64,000 bases of DNA from Patescibacteria group bacterium UBA2772 (GCA_002352545.1 DEIO01000015.1:1-64000); one strand, 5' to 3'; numbered from the stretch's first letter, positions 26,326 through 34,054 are shown. Program-made: numbers and translations. Notes: generated by a model not told the origin, from the sequence alone.

Positions 26326-26603
26326 TTGTTTATCCTGGTGCCAAACTTAGTTTGCAATCGCACAAAAGGCGAGCAGAACATTGGATTGTGGTTAAAGGAA
26401 CGGCCAATGTGGTGAACGGTGAAAATTTTCTAACGCTTCACGAAAATGAGAGTACATATATTTCAGCTCATTCTAAACATCAGTTGTCGAATCTTGGCAA
26501 GGAAAATCTTGAGATTATTGAAGTACAAACTGGGGATTATTTTGAAGAGGATGATATTTTTCGTTATGAAGATGTATACGGACGTCCAAAGGAAATTAAA
26601 TAG
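26316..26603 (+). pseudogene. manC: detached cupin (phosphomannose isomerase-like) domain of ManC
   Basis: The frame reads RKIIVYPGAKLSLQSHKRRA, then EHWIVVKGTANVVNGENF to a stop at 26601-26603. This is the C-terminal cupin found in bifunctional ManC/CpsB enzymes. It lies in a different frame from the upstream catalytic part. No ATG or GTG is well placed; a TTG at 26352 could start a shortened protein but would lose the first strand. If translated separately it would need that start or the unusual ATT at 26325 that overlaps the upstream TAA. Confidence 0.7.
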
Positions 26604-26611
26604 AGTTCCCG

Positions 26612-26761
26612 TGTCATCCTTACGCAGGCGGGGATCCATTAGATTCTATGTAGAAATCTTAGCATGAACTATTCCATTTTGAATCTGAGGTAGCATGTTC
26701 ACATCTTATGCTATATTTTTTTATTTCTCAATCTAATGGATTCCCGATTGCTCAGGAATAA
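26612..26761. repeat. inverted pair of REP-like elements, copies C and B
   Basis: Copy C on plus (26612-26646) contains GGGGATCCATTAGATT; copy B on minus (26731-26761) contains AATCTAATGGATTCCC, its complement with one mismatch. The arms are about 85 bases apart, so the pair could form one long hairpin. Between this pair and 26947 the interval to the next gene is AT-rich and shows no gene. Confidence 0.65.
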
Positions 26762-26946
26762 TACGTTAGAAATGATATCTTATGAATGACCAGTTTTTTA
26801 TAAACTTTCAACTTTATGAATTTTATAAACTTTTAACTCAATTTTCCTTTGCTAGGCTTTATTGTTTCGTTTATTTCTGATAAAATGTCATTAATAAATG
26901 CTCCAGATGTTTGAGTAATTCAGAGAATGTTTTTATTAAAAAATAA

Positions 26947-26972
26947 AAACTACAGAGTTATCTCTGTAGTTT
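26947..26972. repeat. start-proximal palindrome, copy 5
   Basis: An 11-bp stem around TTAT with core CTACAGAG-TTAT-CTCTGTAG (26950-26969). It ends 16 bases before the ATG at 26989. Confidence 0.9.
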
Positions 26973-26988
26973 GGTTTGTTGAAAATGA

Positions 26989-28665
26989 ATGAAAGAACAT
27001 TTCAAAAAATATCAATTCATTCTTTTTTCCCTAATAGGGACTGTTTTTGTGCTTTGGAAGATGCTATTGCCAGGCTATGTTTTGATGTTAGATTGGTCTG
27101 CTGGTCCACAGATAAATTTCAGTTATTGTTCACTTGGTGATGTTTTGAATGTTCCCACAACGGGAATTTTGTATCTTTTAGGCTTGATTATTCCTGCTTG
27201 GTTAGTTCAAAAACTGATTTTGGTTTCGATGGTTTTTGCTATGTTTTATTTGCCTTTGAAATTCTTTCCGTTTGTTCGGAGAAACGGGAATGAATATTTC
27301 GCTTCAATCCTTTTTGTTTTTAATCCTTTTGTATACGAGCGATTTTTGGCAGGGCAGTGGAGAGTGATTTTGGGATATGTTTTGCTTTGGCCTTTTTTTT
27401 ATTTTTTGATTAGCTATTTCAAAAAATCTGAAAAGAAAACAATATTGGGAGCTGTTTTTTGGCTTGTTCTTAATGGGATGTTTTCCGTTCATGGTCTTGC
27501 GATTGGACTTGTTGTTGGATTTATAGCTTTTTGTGTGTTTCTTTTTCATCTTATGCGAGGGAAAGATGTGAAGAAAAATTATTCCTTTGCTGGGGATTTT
27601 CTTTTTGGAATGGGAATTTTTTTGGTTGCTAGTTCATATTGGTTAGTGCCATTCTTTACTCATGATGTGAATACTTTGGATGATTTTGACAAAACTCATC
27701 AAACTGCTTTTGCAACTACAGGCGACCCCTTCATTGGAGTTATTGGAAACGTTTTTACTTTGCGTGGATTTTGGGGTGAAAGTCATTCTTGGGCGAATAG
27801 CTTTATTTCGCCGACTGCTATGCCTTTTCTTTTTTATCTTTGTTTTTTCTCGATTGCGACCCTTTGTTTTTTTGGTGCAAGGGAGTTGCTTCGCAAAAAG
27901 AAAACACGTCTTGTTTCTAAATTTCTTTTGCTCGTTTTTTCTTTCAGTATGATTTTTTCTGCAGGAATAAGCGCTTATGGAGTTTGTGGAATTAATCAGT
28001 GGCTCTTTGACCATGTGGGATTTTGGAGTGGTTTTCGGGACACACAAAAATGGTCAGGTGTGACAGCTTTGATTTTTGCACTTTTGGGAAGTGTAGGAGT
28101 TGGTGTTTTTACTGGAAAATTTGTAGCAAAAAAGAAACTGCAACGTTTTGTGCTGTTTACTTGTCTTCTCTTACCGATTGTCTTCACACCGTTTATGTTG
28201 GGGGGATTTCACGGACAGTTGAGAAGTGTTTGGTATCCCGCTTCTTGGCACAAAACCAATGAGTTTCTTCGCGCAAGTGAAGATGAGTGCAAAGCTGTTT
28301 TCTTGCCTTGGCATCAATATTACAGTTTGGATTTCAACAGAGGGTTTTTGGTTGCGAATCCAGCAACAAGGTTTTTTGATTGTGAAATTATTTCTGGTCA
28401 CAACACGGAGCTAGGTGAAATACAGGATATTCCTGGTGATGTTGAGGGGTATTCTGAAGTTGAACAAGTGATTACATCTAATTCAACTGAAGCTGGGAAA
28501 ATTTTTTTGGCAATTAAAACTTTGAAAGAGCATGGAGTGAAGTATATTATCAAAACAGATGATCTTGAGGGGAGCGACCAATATCTATATCCTTTCTTGT
28601 CCTCGTCAAAAATTCACGTTGCACATGCTGAAAGTGGGATTGTTGTTTATGAAATTGAAAAATAG
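26989..28665 (+). CDS. polytopic membrane protein, GT-C-like
   Basis: A 558-residue protein with about eleven hydrophobic segments up to residue 400 and a soluble C-terminal part. ILFVFNPFVYERFLAGQWRV and an early acidic LDWSAGP segment resemble large membrane glycosyltransferase-like proteins annotated only as hypothetical in related genomes. The C-terminal half has a FLPWHQYYSLDF segment and could face outside. It is the last gene of the polysaccharide island and follows a palindrome. The GT-C reading is an inference from topology and context; no catalytic motif is certain. Confidence 0.6.
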   Translation: MKEHFKKYQFILFSLIGTVFVLWKMLLPGYVLMLDWSAGPQINFSYCSLGDVLNVPTTGILYLLGLIIPAWLVQKLILVSMVFAMFYLPLKFFPFVRRNGNEYFASILFVFNPFVYERFLAGQWRVILGYVLLWPFFYFLISYFKKSEKKTILGAVFWLVLNGMFSVHGLAIGLVVGFIAFCVFLFHLMRGKDVKKNYSFAGDFLFGMGIFLVASSYWLVPFFTHDVNTLDDFDKTHQTAFATTGDPFIGVIGNVFTLRGFWGESHSWANSFISPTAMPFLFYLCFFSIATLCFFGARELLRKKKTRLVSKFLLLVFSFSMIFSAGISAYGVCGINQWLFDHVGFWSGFRDTQKWSGVTALIFALLGSVGVGVFTGKFVAKKKLQRFVLFTCLLLPIVFTPFMLGGFHGQLRSVWYPASWHKTNEFLRASEDECKAVFLPWHQYYSLDFNRGFLVANPATRFFDCEIISGHNTELGEIQDIPGDVEGYSEVEQVITSNSTEAGKIFLAIKTLKEHGVKYIIKTDDLEGSDQYLYPFLSSSKIHVAHAESGIVVYEIEK

Positions 28666-28668
28666 CTT

Positions 28669-28697
28669 TTGACCAGATAGTTTATTTGTGATATAGT
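28669..28697 (+). promoter_or_regulatory. sigma70-like promoter of the HtrA-like gene
   Basis: TTGACC at 28669-28674, a 17-base spacer and TATAGT at 28692-28697. The start would be near 28704, about 42 bases before the ATG at 28746. Confidence 0.65.
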
Positions 28698-28745
28698 TAA
28701 CAATAAGAGGGTTCATATGAATAAACATTAAAATATATTTTAGAT

Positions 28746-29498
28746 ATGGATCAAAATAAATTAAAGATAATCAGCATCACAGCAGTTATCTCTGTTGTTT
28801 TGACCATTTTGCTAGGAGCGTTGGCGATTTCTCATCGAGGGATGCAAAGAATGACTCATGATATTTCCCCATTAGTTGGGAGAGTTGAAAATCGAATAAC
28901 AAAAGGAGTTGTTCCAGAAAGTGAGCGAGTGGATACTCCAAAAACCGAGGCGGACATTTTGATGGAGGCAGTCGGGAAGAACCGTGCTTTTTCAGTGACA
29001 ATTTATACTGGGAAGATTGTTGATGCAACTGAAAGAGGATTGGATGACAAATTTGTTGCGCGTGGAGTTGTATATGACAAGGAAGGTTGGATTTTGACAG
29101 ATGGCTCAGTTATTAAAGATGATGGTGAATATTCAATTGTTATTCCTGGCAAAAAAGATGCTTTCATTGTCAAAGAAATCAAGCGTGATGGAGTTTTGGT
29201 TTCATTGAAAATTGAGAATGATTTCTCCATGGCGCCAACTTTTGTGAATAACTTCAATAAGGAAGATCAGCTTGTGGCGACGATTAGTGGAGGATTGATT
29301 GAGGAAGTTCACTCTGGAGTTGTTGTTTTGTCGAGAGATGATTTGTTGGAGGATGTGATTGAAACAACTATTATTGCTGGAATTGTGCCAGGTGCACCTC
29401 TTGTTTCATCAAAAGGAGATGTTATTGGTATCGCTCTTGGAGAGAAAGTCGGTGAAAATGGGGCGCAATTGTTTCAGACTATCAGAGAAGTAGAATAA
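28746..29498 (+). CDS. membrane-anchored HtrA-like protein lacking catalytic residues
   Basis: A 250-residue protein with one N-terminal membrane segment (about 9-28) and a trypsin-like beta-barrel domain of the HtrA/DegP type from about 80 to the end. The strand patterns are recognisable: FVARGVVYDKEGWILTDGSV sits where active proteins have GYILTNxHVV, and VPGAPLVSSKGDVIGIALGE sits where they have GNSGGPLVNxxGxVIGI. His and Ser of the triad are replaced, and the Asp of DLAxLKI also appears lost (GVLVSLKI). No PDZ domain follows. It is likely a binding or chaperone-like relic on the outer face of the membrane. It has its own promoter and precedes a repeat-containing surface protein. Confidence 0.7.
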   Translation: MDQNKLKIISITAVISVVLTILLGALAISHRGMQRMTHDISPLVGRVENRITKGVVPESERVDTPKTEADILMEAVGKNRAFSVTIYTGKIVDATERGLDDKFVARGVVYDKEGWILTDGSVIKDDGEYSIVIPGKKDAFIVKEIKRDGVLVSLKIENDFSMAPTFVNNFNKEDQLVATISGGLIEEVHSGVVVLSRDDLLEDVIETTIIAGIVPGAPLVSSKGDVIGIALGEKVGENGAQLFQTIREVE

Positions 29499-29504
29499 AT
29501 GAGT

Positions 29505-29532
29505 TTGTTTTAATTATTTAATATGTTATAAT
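29505..29532 (+). promoter_or_regulatory. promoter of the repeat surface protein
   Basis: TTGTTT at 29505-29510, a 16-base spacer and TATAAT at 29527-29532, about 40 bases before the ATG. Confidence 0.5.
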
Positions 29533-29572
29533 TTCAAATAGAATTTAATAACTTTAATATTATTGGAAATAT

Positions 29573-30757
29573 ATGAGAAAATTAGGAATTATTTTGAGTG
29601 TTTTTGCCGTTTTCGGACTTTTTGCTTTTGCATCTAATGCATCTGCGATTCAAGATGATATGTCTGGTTATGGAGGTGACGCAGTTTCTTGTAATATGCA
29701 TGCAAATCCAGAAACAACCACTGATGGAACAACAACTTTGATTTGGAATTCCAGCGATAATGTTGTAAGCGCTAAACTTCATCCTAAAAATTCATCTTCT
29801 TGGATGCAAGATGTTTCTGCTGATGGTTGGTGGTGGCTTTCTGGAATCACAAATACACGTGAATATACTTTGACTGTTACAGGTGTCCAAGGACAAACTG
29901 CTAGTTGTGATGCCCAAGTGATCGTTGAGGATGTTGTTGAAGAATCTCCAACATGTTCTATTTACGCTAATCCAGGCAATATTGTTGCTGGAGGCGGAAT
30001 AAATCTAATCTGGAATTCTAGTGAGAATGTTTCAAAGGCAACACTTCATCCTAAGAATTCATCTTCTTGGATGCAGGATGTTTCTGCTAATGGGTCTTGG
30101 TGGTTATCTGGAATCATGGATACAAGAGAATATACACTTACTGTGGAAACACCAGAAGGGGAAACATCTACTTGTGATGCATTGGTGATCGTTGAGTCTG
30201 AAGAGGTTGAGCCAGTTTCTTGTAATATGCATGCAAATCCAGGTGTAACCACTGATGGAACAACAACTTTGATTTGGAATTCCAGCGATAATGTTGTAAG
30301 CGCTAAACTTCATCCTAAAAATTCATCTTCTTGGATGCAAGATGTTTCTGCTGATGGTTGGTGGTGGCTTTCTGGAATCACAAATACACGTGAATATACT
30401 TTGACTGTTACAGGTGTCCAAGGACAAACTGCTAGTTGTGATGCCCAAGTGATTGTTGAAGAAGAAGTTTCTAGTGTTCCATCTTGTGAGATTAACGCTA
30501 TCCCTGATGTTGTTGAAGTTGGAGGAGGAACAAACTTGGTTTGGACAAGCGACGACGCTGTTAGTGCAAAATTAACCCCTGTTGGTTCAAATCACATTAT
30601 CGGAACTTTTGGTTCTAATGGATCTTGGTGGCTTTCTGGAATCGTTGATTCAAGAAGCTATCTTTTGACCGTAGAAGGAGCTGATGGAGAAGAATCAACT
30701 TGTTTAGCTAATATTGAAGTGACTCCAGCTGTAAATGCTGAAGTGGCTCCACAATAA
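29573..30757 (+). CDS. secreted protein with four Ig-like repeats
   Basis: A 394-residue protein with a classic signal peptide: MRK, a hydrophobic core, and cleavage probably after NASA near residue 25. Four repeats of about 85-90 residues follow, each with a Cys near the start (SCNMHANP), a conserved core W(N/T)S and WWLSGI, then YxLTV and a second Cys (SCDAQV or equivalent). The paired Cys and beta pattern suggest Ig-like sandwiches with one disulfide each. Repeats 1 and 3 are almost identical in DNA. No anchor motif is seen at the C-terminus. It is likely a secreted or cell-surface structural or adhesive protein. A terminator follows. Confidence 0.8.
   Translation: MRKLGIILSVFAVFGLFAFASNASAIQDDMSGYGGDAVSCNMHANPETTTDGTTTLIWNSSDNVVSAKLHPKNSSSWMQDVSADGWWWLSGITNTREYTLTVTGVQGQTASCDAQVIVEDVVEESPTCSIYANPGNIVAGGGINLIWNSSENVSKATLHPKNSSSWMQDVSANGSWWLSGIMDTREYTLTVETPEGETSTCDALVIVESEEVEPVSCNMHANPGVTTDGTTTLIWNSSDNVVSAKLHPKNSSSWMQDVSADGWWWLSGITNTREYTLTVTGVQGQTASCDAQVIVEEEVSSVPSCEINAIPDVVEVGGGTNLVWTSDDAVSAKLTPVGSNHIIGTFGSNGSWWLSGIVDSRSYLLTVEGADGEESTCLANIEVTPAVNAEVAPQ
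29682..30453 (+). repeat. near-identical long direct repeat within the surface protein gene
   Basis: About 240 bases at 29682-29922 recur at 30213-30453 (offset 531). The only clear differences within are four codons around ETT/GVT. The repeat between them encodes a diverged module, so modules 1 and 3 were homogenised or copied recently. Confidence 0.85.
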
Positions 30758-30787
30758 GCTTAGATATTTTTAGAAATTATTTTTAGA

Positions 30788-30814
30788 ACCACATCAAGTT
30801 TTGGTGTGGTTTTT
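30788..30814 (+). terminator. Rho-independent terminator
   Basis: ACCACATCAA at 30788-30797 pairs with TTGGTGTGGT at 30801-30810 (one G-U pair), followed by TTTT. Confidence 0.8.
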
Positions 30815-30855
30815 GATTGTATAAATTATTATGACTTTCCAATTTCCTTTTTTCA

Positions 30856-30891
30856 AGAATGAACACTTATTACGTAGTAGGTGTTCATTCT
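30856..30891. repeat. 36-base palindrome between convergent units
   Basis: AGAATGAACAC at 30856-30866 pairs perfectly with GTGTTCATTCT at 30881-30891, and the inner bases pair with G-U pairs allowed, around ACGT. There is no adjacent T-run on either strand, so a terminator is not evident. It may be an operator or the end of a lost element. Confidence 0.7.
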
Positions 30892-30949
30892 GGTGATTAA
30901 TTCTAGTCTTTTTGTCTGGTATTTCTTAAAAAGTGTTAGGGTTTCTGTT

Positions 30950-31061
30950 GAATACTTGAAATGTAATTATGGAAGATTTAATAATGATTAGGAGTTGATA
31001 TACTTACTATAAGCGAGGATTCATGAGTCAGTATGCTAAATTTTGTCCTAAAAAAGCGAGC
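30950..31061 (+). pseudogene. remnant of a lytic transglycosylase
   Basis: Translated in two frames this gives EYLKCNYGRFNND, a TAG at 30989-30991, then after a +1 shift YYKRGFMSQYAKFCPKKAS. The intact gene at 2022 has KHLKYSYGRFNDDW and YNGGFTNAYAKFCHKKED at the same places. The TAG stands exactly where the intact gene has Trp. It is therefore a decayed paralogue of the SLT core, cut on both sides. A stop-free tail continues in the second frame to 31136, overlapping the end of the Nudix gene on the other strand. Confidence 0.75.
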
Positions 31062-31106
31062 AAGATGATAACGGTTTTTAGGAGATTAAGAATGGATAGT
31101 CCAAAT

Positions 31107-31505
31107 TTAATTTTGAGTGAATCCAAAGTGTCTTAATGTTGGTAGTATATTAGGTGCTAAATCTTGTTGTTCCAATTCTTCGATTGGAAGCCATTTCCAT
31201 TTAAGAATTTCCTTTCCGGGAACAATTTCGCCGATTCGTTTTGAAAGAAAATGTACCAATATGATATCAATGATACCTTCAGGTGTTTTTTTCTTTGTGT
31301 GTAAGATAAAAGGCTTTTCATCTATGATTTCTATTTCAATACTGAGTTCTTCCTTGGCTCTTTGTAGGGCGGTTTCAATGAGTGATTCATTTTCTTTTGT
31401 TTTTCCTCCACAAAACTTCCAAAATCTATCGTCGCCGTGTTGGTCAAGAAGCACATTATTTTTCTCTACAATTACAGGTCCCGATGCAATGATAATTTTT
31501 TGCAT
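31107..31505 (-). CDS. Nudix hydrolase with an altered Nudix box
   Basis: A 132-residue Nudix-fold protein. FWKFCGGKTKENESLIETAL leads into QRAKEELSIEIE, where active Nudix proteins have REUxEExGU. The two Glu of the EE pair are kept, but the preceding Arg-Glu are Gln-Arg and the Gly is Ser. Members hydrolyse nucleoside diphosphate derivatives; this one may be weak or use another metal arrangement. It begins 39 bases after elp3 on the same strand and is probably co-transcribed with it. Its 3' end faces the transglycosylase remnant. Confidence 0.8.
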   Translation of the reverse strand: MQKIIIASGPVIVEKNNVLLDQHGDDRFWKFCGGKTKENESLIETALQRAKEELSIEIEIIDEKPFILHTKKKTPEGIIDIILVHFLSKRIGEIVPGKEILKWKWLPIEELEQQDLAPNILPTLRHFGFTQN

Positions 31506-31544
31506 AATTTCAATGATTAATTATTACGATTCTATATTTAAAGT

Positions 31545-33137
31545 TTATAGAATTTTTGTCATATATTCATCTTCAATCTTATAATCAAATTTTCGATAAT
31601 ATTCTCGAACTCCAATACCAGAAATAATAGCAATTTTCTTAAGAGTTGATTCTTTTCTTATTATTTCCTCTGCTTTTTTTAGAAGTTTTTTACCTAGCCC
31701 AATATGTTGTGGGGATGTTGAATCTGTTTTATTTATTTTAGCAAGTTTTCCGAAAGTATGCACCTCTCTAATAAGTGCACTGTTAGAGAGTGCCGGAATC
31801 AGAGTTTCCATTTCATTATTTTTTGACGGGATTCTGAGTCTTAGTATTGCATAAAGTTTCATTTTGTCTGGTGAGACATATTGAAGAAATATTTCTTTCC
31901 CCCCAGATGCATTATAGTTAATTCTGTCAAAAATAATTTTATCTTTTTGGGTAAAATCAGAACCAACTTCACGACAACGAATACATTCGCAATGAACATG
32001 CTCTTGTTGCATAATTTGACGCATATTTGAAATATTGGGACCAGCAATAATTGATTCTTTTGGGATATCTCGAATTAGTCTTGTGATTCTTGTGTATTGA
32101 GGAACAGTAGATTTTATTTTTTTAAGCAAATCTTTAGCACCATCATTTGTTAGTGGCGTGTATTCTCTTCTTTTCCACATTTGAAATAGTTCTGAATTAT
32201 CTGTAACAACGCAAGGATAGATTTTTATAAGATCAGGTTGAAAATTTGAATTATTAAAAACTTCCTTAAACATCTTGAGGTCTCTTTTTGGACTACTGCC
32301 ATACATTCCTGGCATCAAATGGTAATTTATTTTAAAACCAGCATCTTTTAAGAGTCTTGTTGCTCTAATTGTTGCTTTTACAGAGTGTCCACGTTTGTTC
32401 TTTTTTAAAATATCATCAAAGATATTTTGTGTCCCAATCTCAATTCTTGTAGCTCCTAGCATTCTGAATTTCACAAGCTCTTTGGGCGTTATATAATCTT
32501 GTCTGGTTTCAAGTGTGAGTCCTATGATTCTGTTTTTAGTCTTTTCATTTTTCTTTTTTTCAATTTTCAAAGAAGATTTTTGTTTGGCGGATAGTTTATC
32601 TTTTGGGAAATCATTTGCTGCCCTGAAACATTCTTTTACGAACCATGTTTGATATTGGGATGGAAAATAAGAAAATGTTCCGCCCATTATAATCATTTCT
32701 AGTTTATCTGTTGAGTGTCCATTAAATTGAAGAGCTTTCATTCTTGATTGAACCTGTTTGTAGGGATGAAAGTCTGTTTTGATTGCTCTCATAACAGCTG
32801 GTTCATTTGAAAGGTAACTTTTAGGTATGTTTTTTTCGTCTGGACAGTAGATACATTTACCAGGGCAGGTACTCGGTTTTGTTAATACAGCGATGACTGC
32901 TACACCAGAGAGAGTCCTGATCTTTTTTGTTATTAAAAGTTTTTGTAAGTTTTCATTTGGCGCTATTTCTTTTTTTGCTAACATTTCAAGGTAAACTTTG
33001 TTTATTTCTGCATTTTTAATAAACATCTCTTTTTCTTCGATAGCAAACTCTCTTTTTATTTTTTCAAGAGATTTTATATCCGAAAGTGGAGCCTTTAGAG
33101 CTTTCAAAATGATTTTTTTTATGTTAGATTTCTTCAT
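31545..33137 (-). CDS. elp3: Elp3-family radical SAM/acetyltransferase, tRNA U34 modification
   Basis: A 530-residue Elp3: a radical SAM domain followed by a GNAT acetyltransferase domain. Known Elp3 enzymes use acetyl-CoA and SAM to begin the cm5U modification of wobble uridine in tRNA. After the basic N-terminal tRNA-binding region comes RTLSGVAVIAVLTKPSTCPG, then the cluster motif with Cys91, Cys95 and Cys98. EIGTQNIFDDIL and YHLMPGMYGSSPKRD lie in the barrel. The GNAT part has STSPQHIGLGKKLLKKAEEI, the acetyl-CoA pyrophosphate loop. It is full length for bacterial and archaeal forms. It is divergent from a methyltransferase resembling Trm9, 50 bases away. Confidence in the family is high. 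Confidence 0.95.
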   Translation of the reverse strand: MKKSNIKKIILKALKAPLSDIKSLEKIKREFAIEEKEMFIKNAEINKVYLEMLAKKEIAPNENLQKLLITKKIRTLSGVAVIAVLTKPSTCPGKCIYCPDEKNIPKSYLSNEPAVMRAIKTDFHPYKQVQSRMKALQFNGHSTDKLEMIIMGGTFSYFPSQYQTWFVKECFRAANDFPKDKLSAKQKSSLKIEKKKNEKTKNRIIGLTLETRQDYITPKELVKFRMLGATRIEIGTQNIFDDILKKNKRGHSVKATIRATRLLKDAGFKINYHLMPGMYGSSPKRDLKMFKEVFNNSNFQPDLIKIYPCVVTDNSELFQMWKRREYTPLTNDGAKDLLKKIKSTVPQYTRITRLIRDIPKESIIAGPNISNMRQIMQQEHVHCECIRCREVGSDFTQKDKIIFDRINYNASGGKEIFLQYVSPDKMKLYAILRLRIPSKNNEMETLIPALSNSALIREVHTFGKLAKINKTDSTSPQHIGLGKKLLKKAEEIIRKESTLKKIAIISGIGVREYYRKFDYKIEDEYMTKIL

Positions 33138-33167
33138 AGAGATGATAAATAATTTTTCTCTTCAAAC

Positions 33168-33175
33168 ATATTATA
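33168..33175. promoter_or_regulatory. overlapping divergent -10 elements between elp3 and the methyltransferase
   Basis: ATTATA at 33170-33175 reads TATAAT on the minus strand, about 33 bases ahead of the elp3 ATG, and TATTAT at 33168-33173 serves the plus strand. The 50-base gap leaves room only for overlapping divergent promoters. The -35 boxes are not clear. Confidence 0.45.
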
Positions 33176-33187
33176 CAACAAAATTAA

Positions 33188-33889
33188 ATGAGAAAGCACT
33201 ACGAAATCAGAAAGGAGTTAAAAGAATTTTATAACAATGTCGCTGAAATATTTTCTAGTACTCGAAAATATTGGTGGAGAGACCTTTACTTTATCAAGAA
33301 ATATCTAAAAAGTGAAGGGAAAGCCCTTGACTTTGGTTGTGGCAACGGAAGACTCTTGGATTTTTTGAAAGATACTAACCTTGATTATGTCGGTGTTGAT
33401 ACTTCTAAAAAATTAATAGAAATAGCTAGAAAGAAATATTTGGACAAATCATTTGTTGAAATTGAAGATGAGAAAAAGCTACCTTTTGAAGATAATGAGT
33501 TTGATATAGTTTTTGCAATTGCAGTTTTTCATCATTTTACGCCTAGGATGGCTGACAATGCATTATTTGAAATGAAAAGGGTCTTGAAAGATGATGGAAT
33601 TCTTATTTTAACAATTTGGAATCTTTGGAATACTAAGTATCTAAAATTTTTAATGAAAAGTTTCTTGCGAGGTAATATAAACTTAGCTGCTAGAATTTCT
33701 TTTAAATACCAAGATGAAATCCAGTGGAGATTTTGCTATTGGTGGACAAAGAAAATGATTGTAAAGAAAGTGAAGAATTTTAGGTTTGAAATTGTGGAGA
33801 GTGGATTTACTTTTGGTCAAAAAAAGAAAACAAACAAGAAATTTAGAAGAAATATCTTCGTTGTTGCTGAGAAAAAGGCTAATAAATAA
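33188..33889 (+). CDS. Trm9/ALKBH8-like SAM methyltransferase
   Basis: A 233-residue class I methyltransferase. ALDFGCGNGRL at residues 46-56 is motif I, with GVDTSKKLIEIARKK as the acidic-loop strand. The flanking pattern is close to the Trm9/ALKBH8 group, which makes mcm5U from cm5U on tRNA: FYNNVAEIFSSTRKYWW before motif I matches YDxIAxxFSxTR, and FAIAVFHHF followed by ALFEMKRVL matches the group's IAVIHHF and ALxExxRVL. The gene diverges from elp3, which makes the cm5U precursor. No Shine-Dalgarno sequence precedes the ATG. Methyltransferase: certain; Trm9-like role: a supported inference. Confidence 0.8.
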   Translation: MRKHYEIRKELKEFYNNVAEIFSSTRKYWWRDLYFIKKYLKSEGKALDFGCGNGRLLDFLKDTNLDYVGVDTSKKLIEIARKKYLDKSFVEIEDEKKLPFEDNEFDIVFAIAVFHHFTPRMADNALFEMKRVLKDDGILILTIWNLWNTKYLKFLMKSFLRGNINLAARISFKYQDEIQWRFCYWWTKKMIVKKVKNFRFEIVESGFTFGQKKKTNKKFRRNIFVVAEKKANK

Positions 33890-34048
33890 GGTGTTTTAGT
33901 TAATACTTTTTGTAAATGAAAAGAGTTGAAAAACATTTTCATAATATTCAATTTCGTGATACAATGAAAGTTGAAATGCGTTTAGGGCAAATCAGTTAAT
34001 TTGACTGTTGCTTTATGTAGTAAAAACATAAATAAAAAAGAGTTATAG

Positions 34049-34054
34049 TATAAT
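34049..34054 (+). promoter_or_regulatory. -10 element at a possibly leaderless start
   Basis: TATAAT is only 7 bases ahead of the GTG at 34061, so transcription would begin at or near the start codon. The -35 region is poor. Confidence 0.45.

Noticed and set aside
26316..26330. Programmed frameshift joining the two ManC halves
   Set aside because: No slippery heptamer was seen, and the intervening bases encode residues absent from the family; an insertion explains it better.
29682..30730. Possible CRISPR or tandem-repeat array
   Set aside because: The repeats are about 265 bases, in frame within a gene with a signal peptide, and are protein modules.
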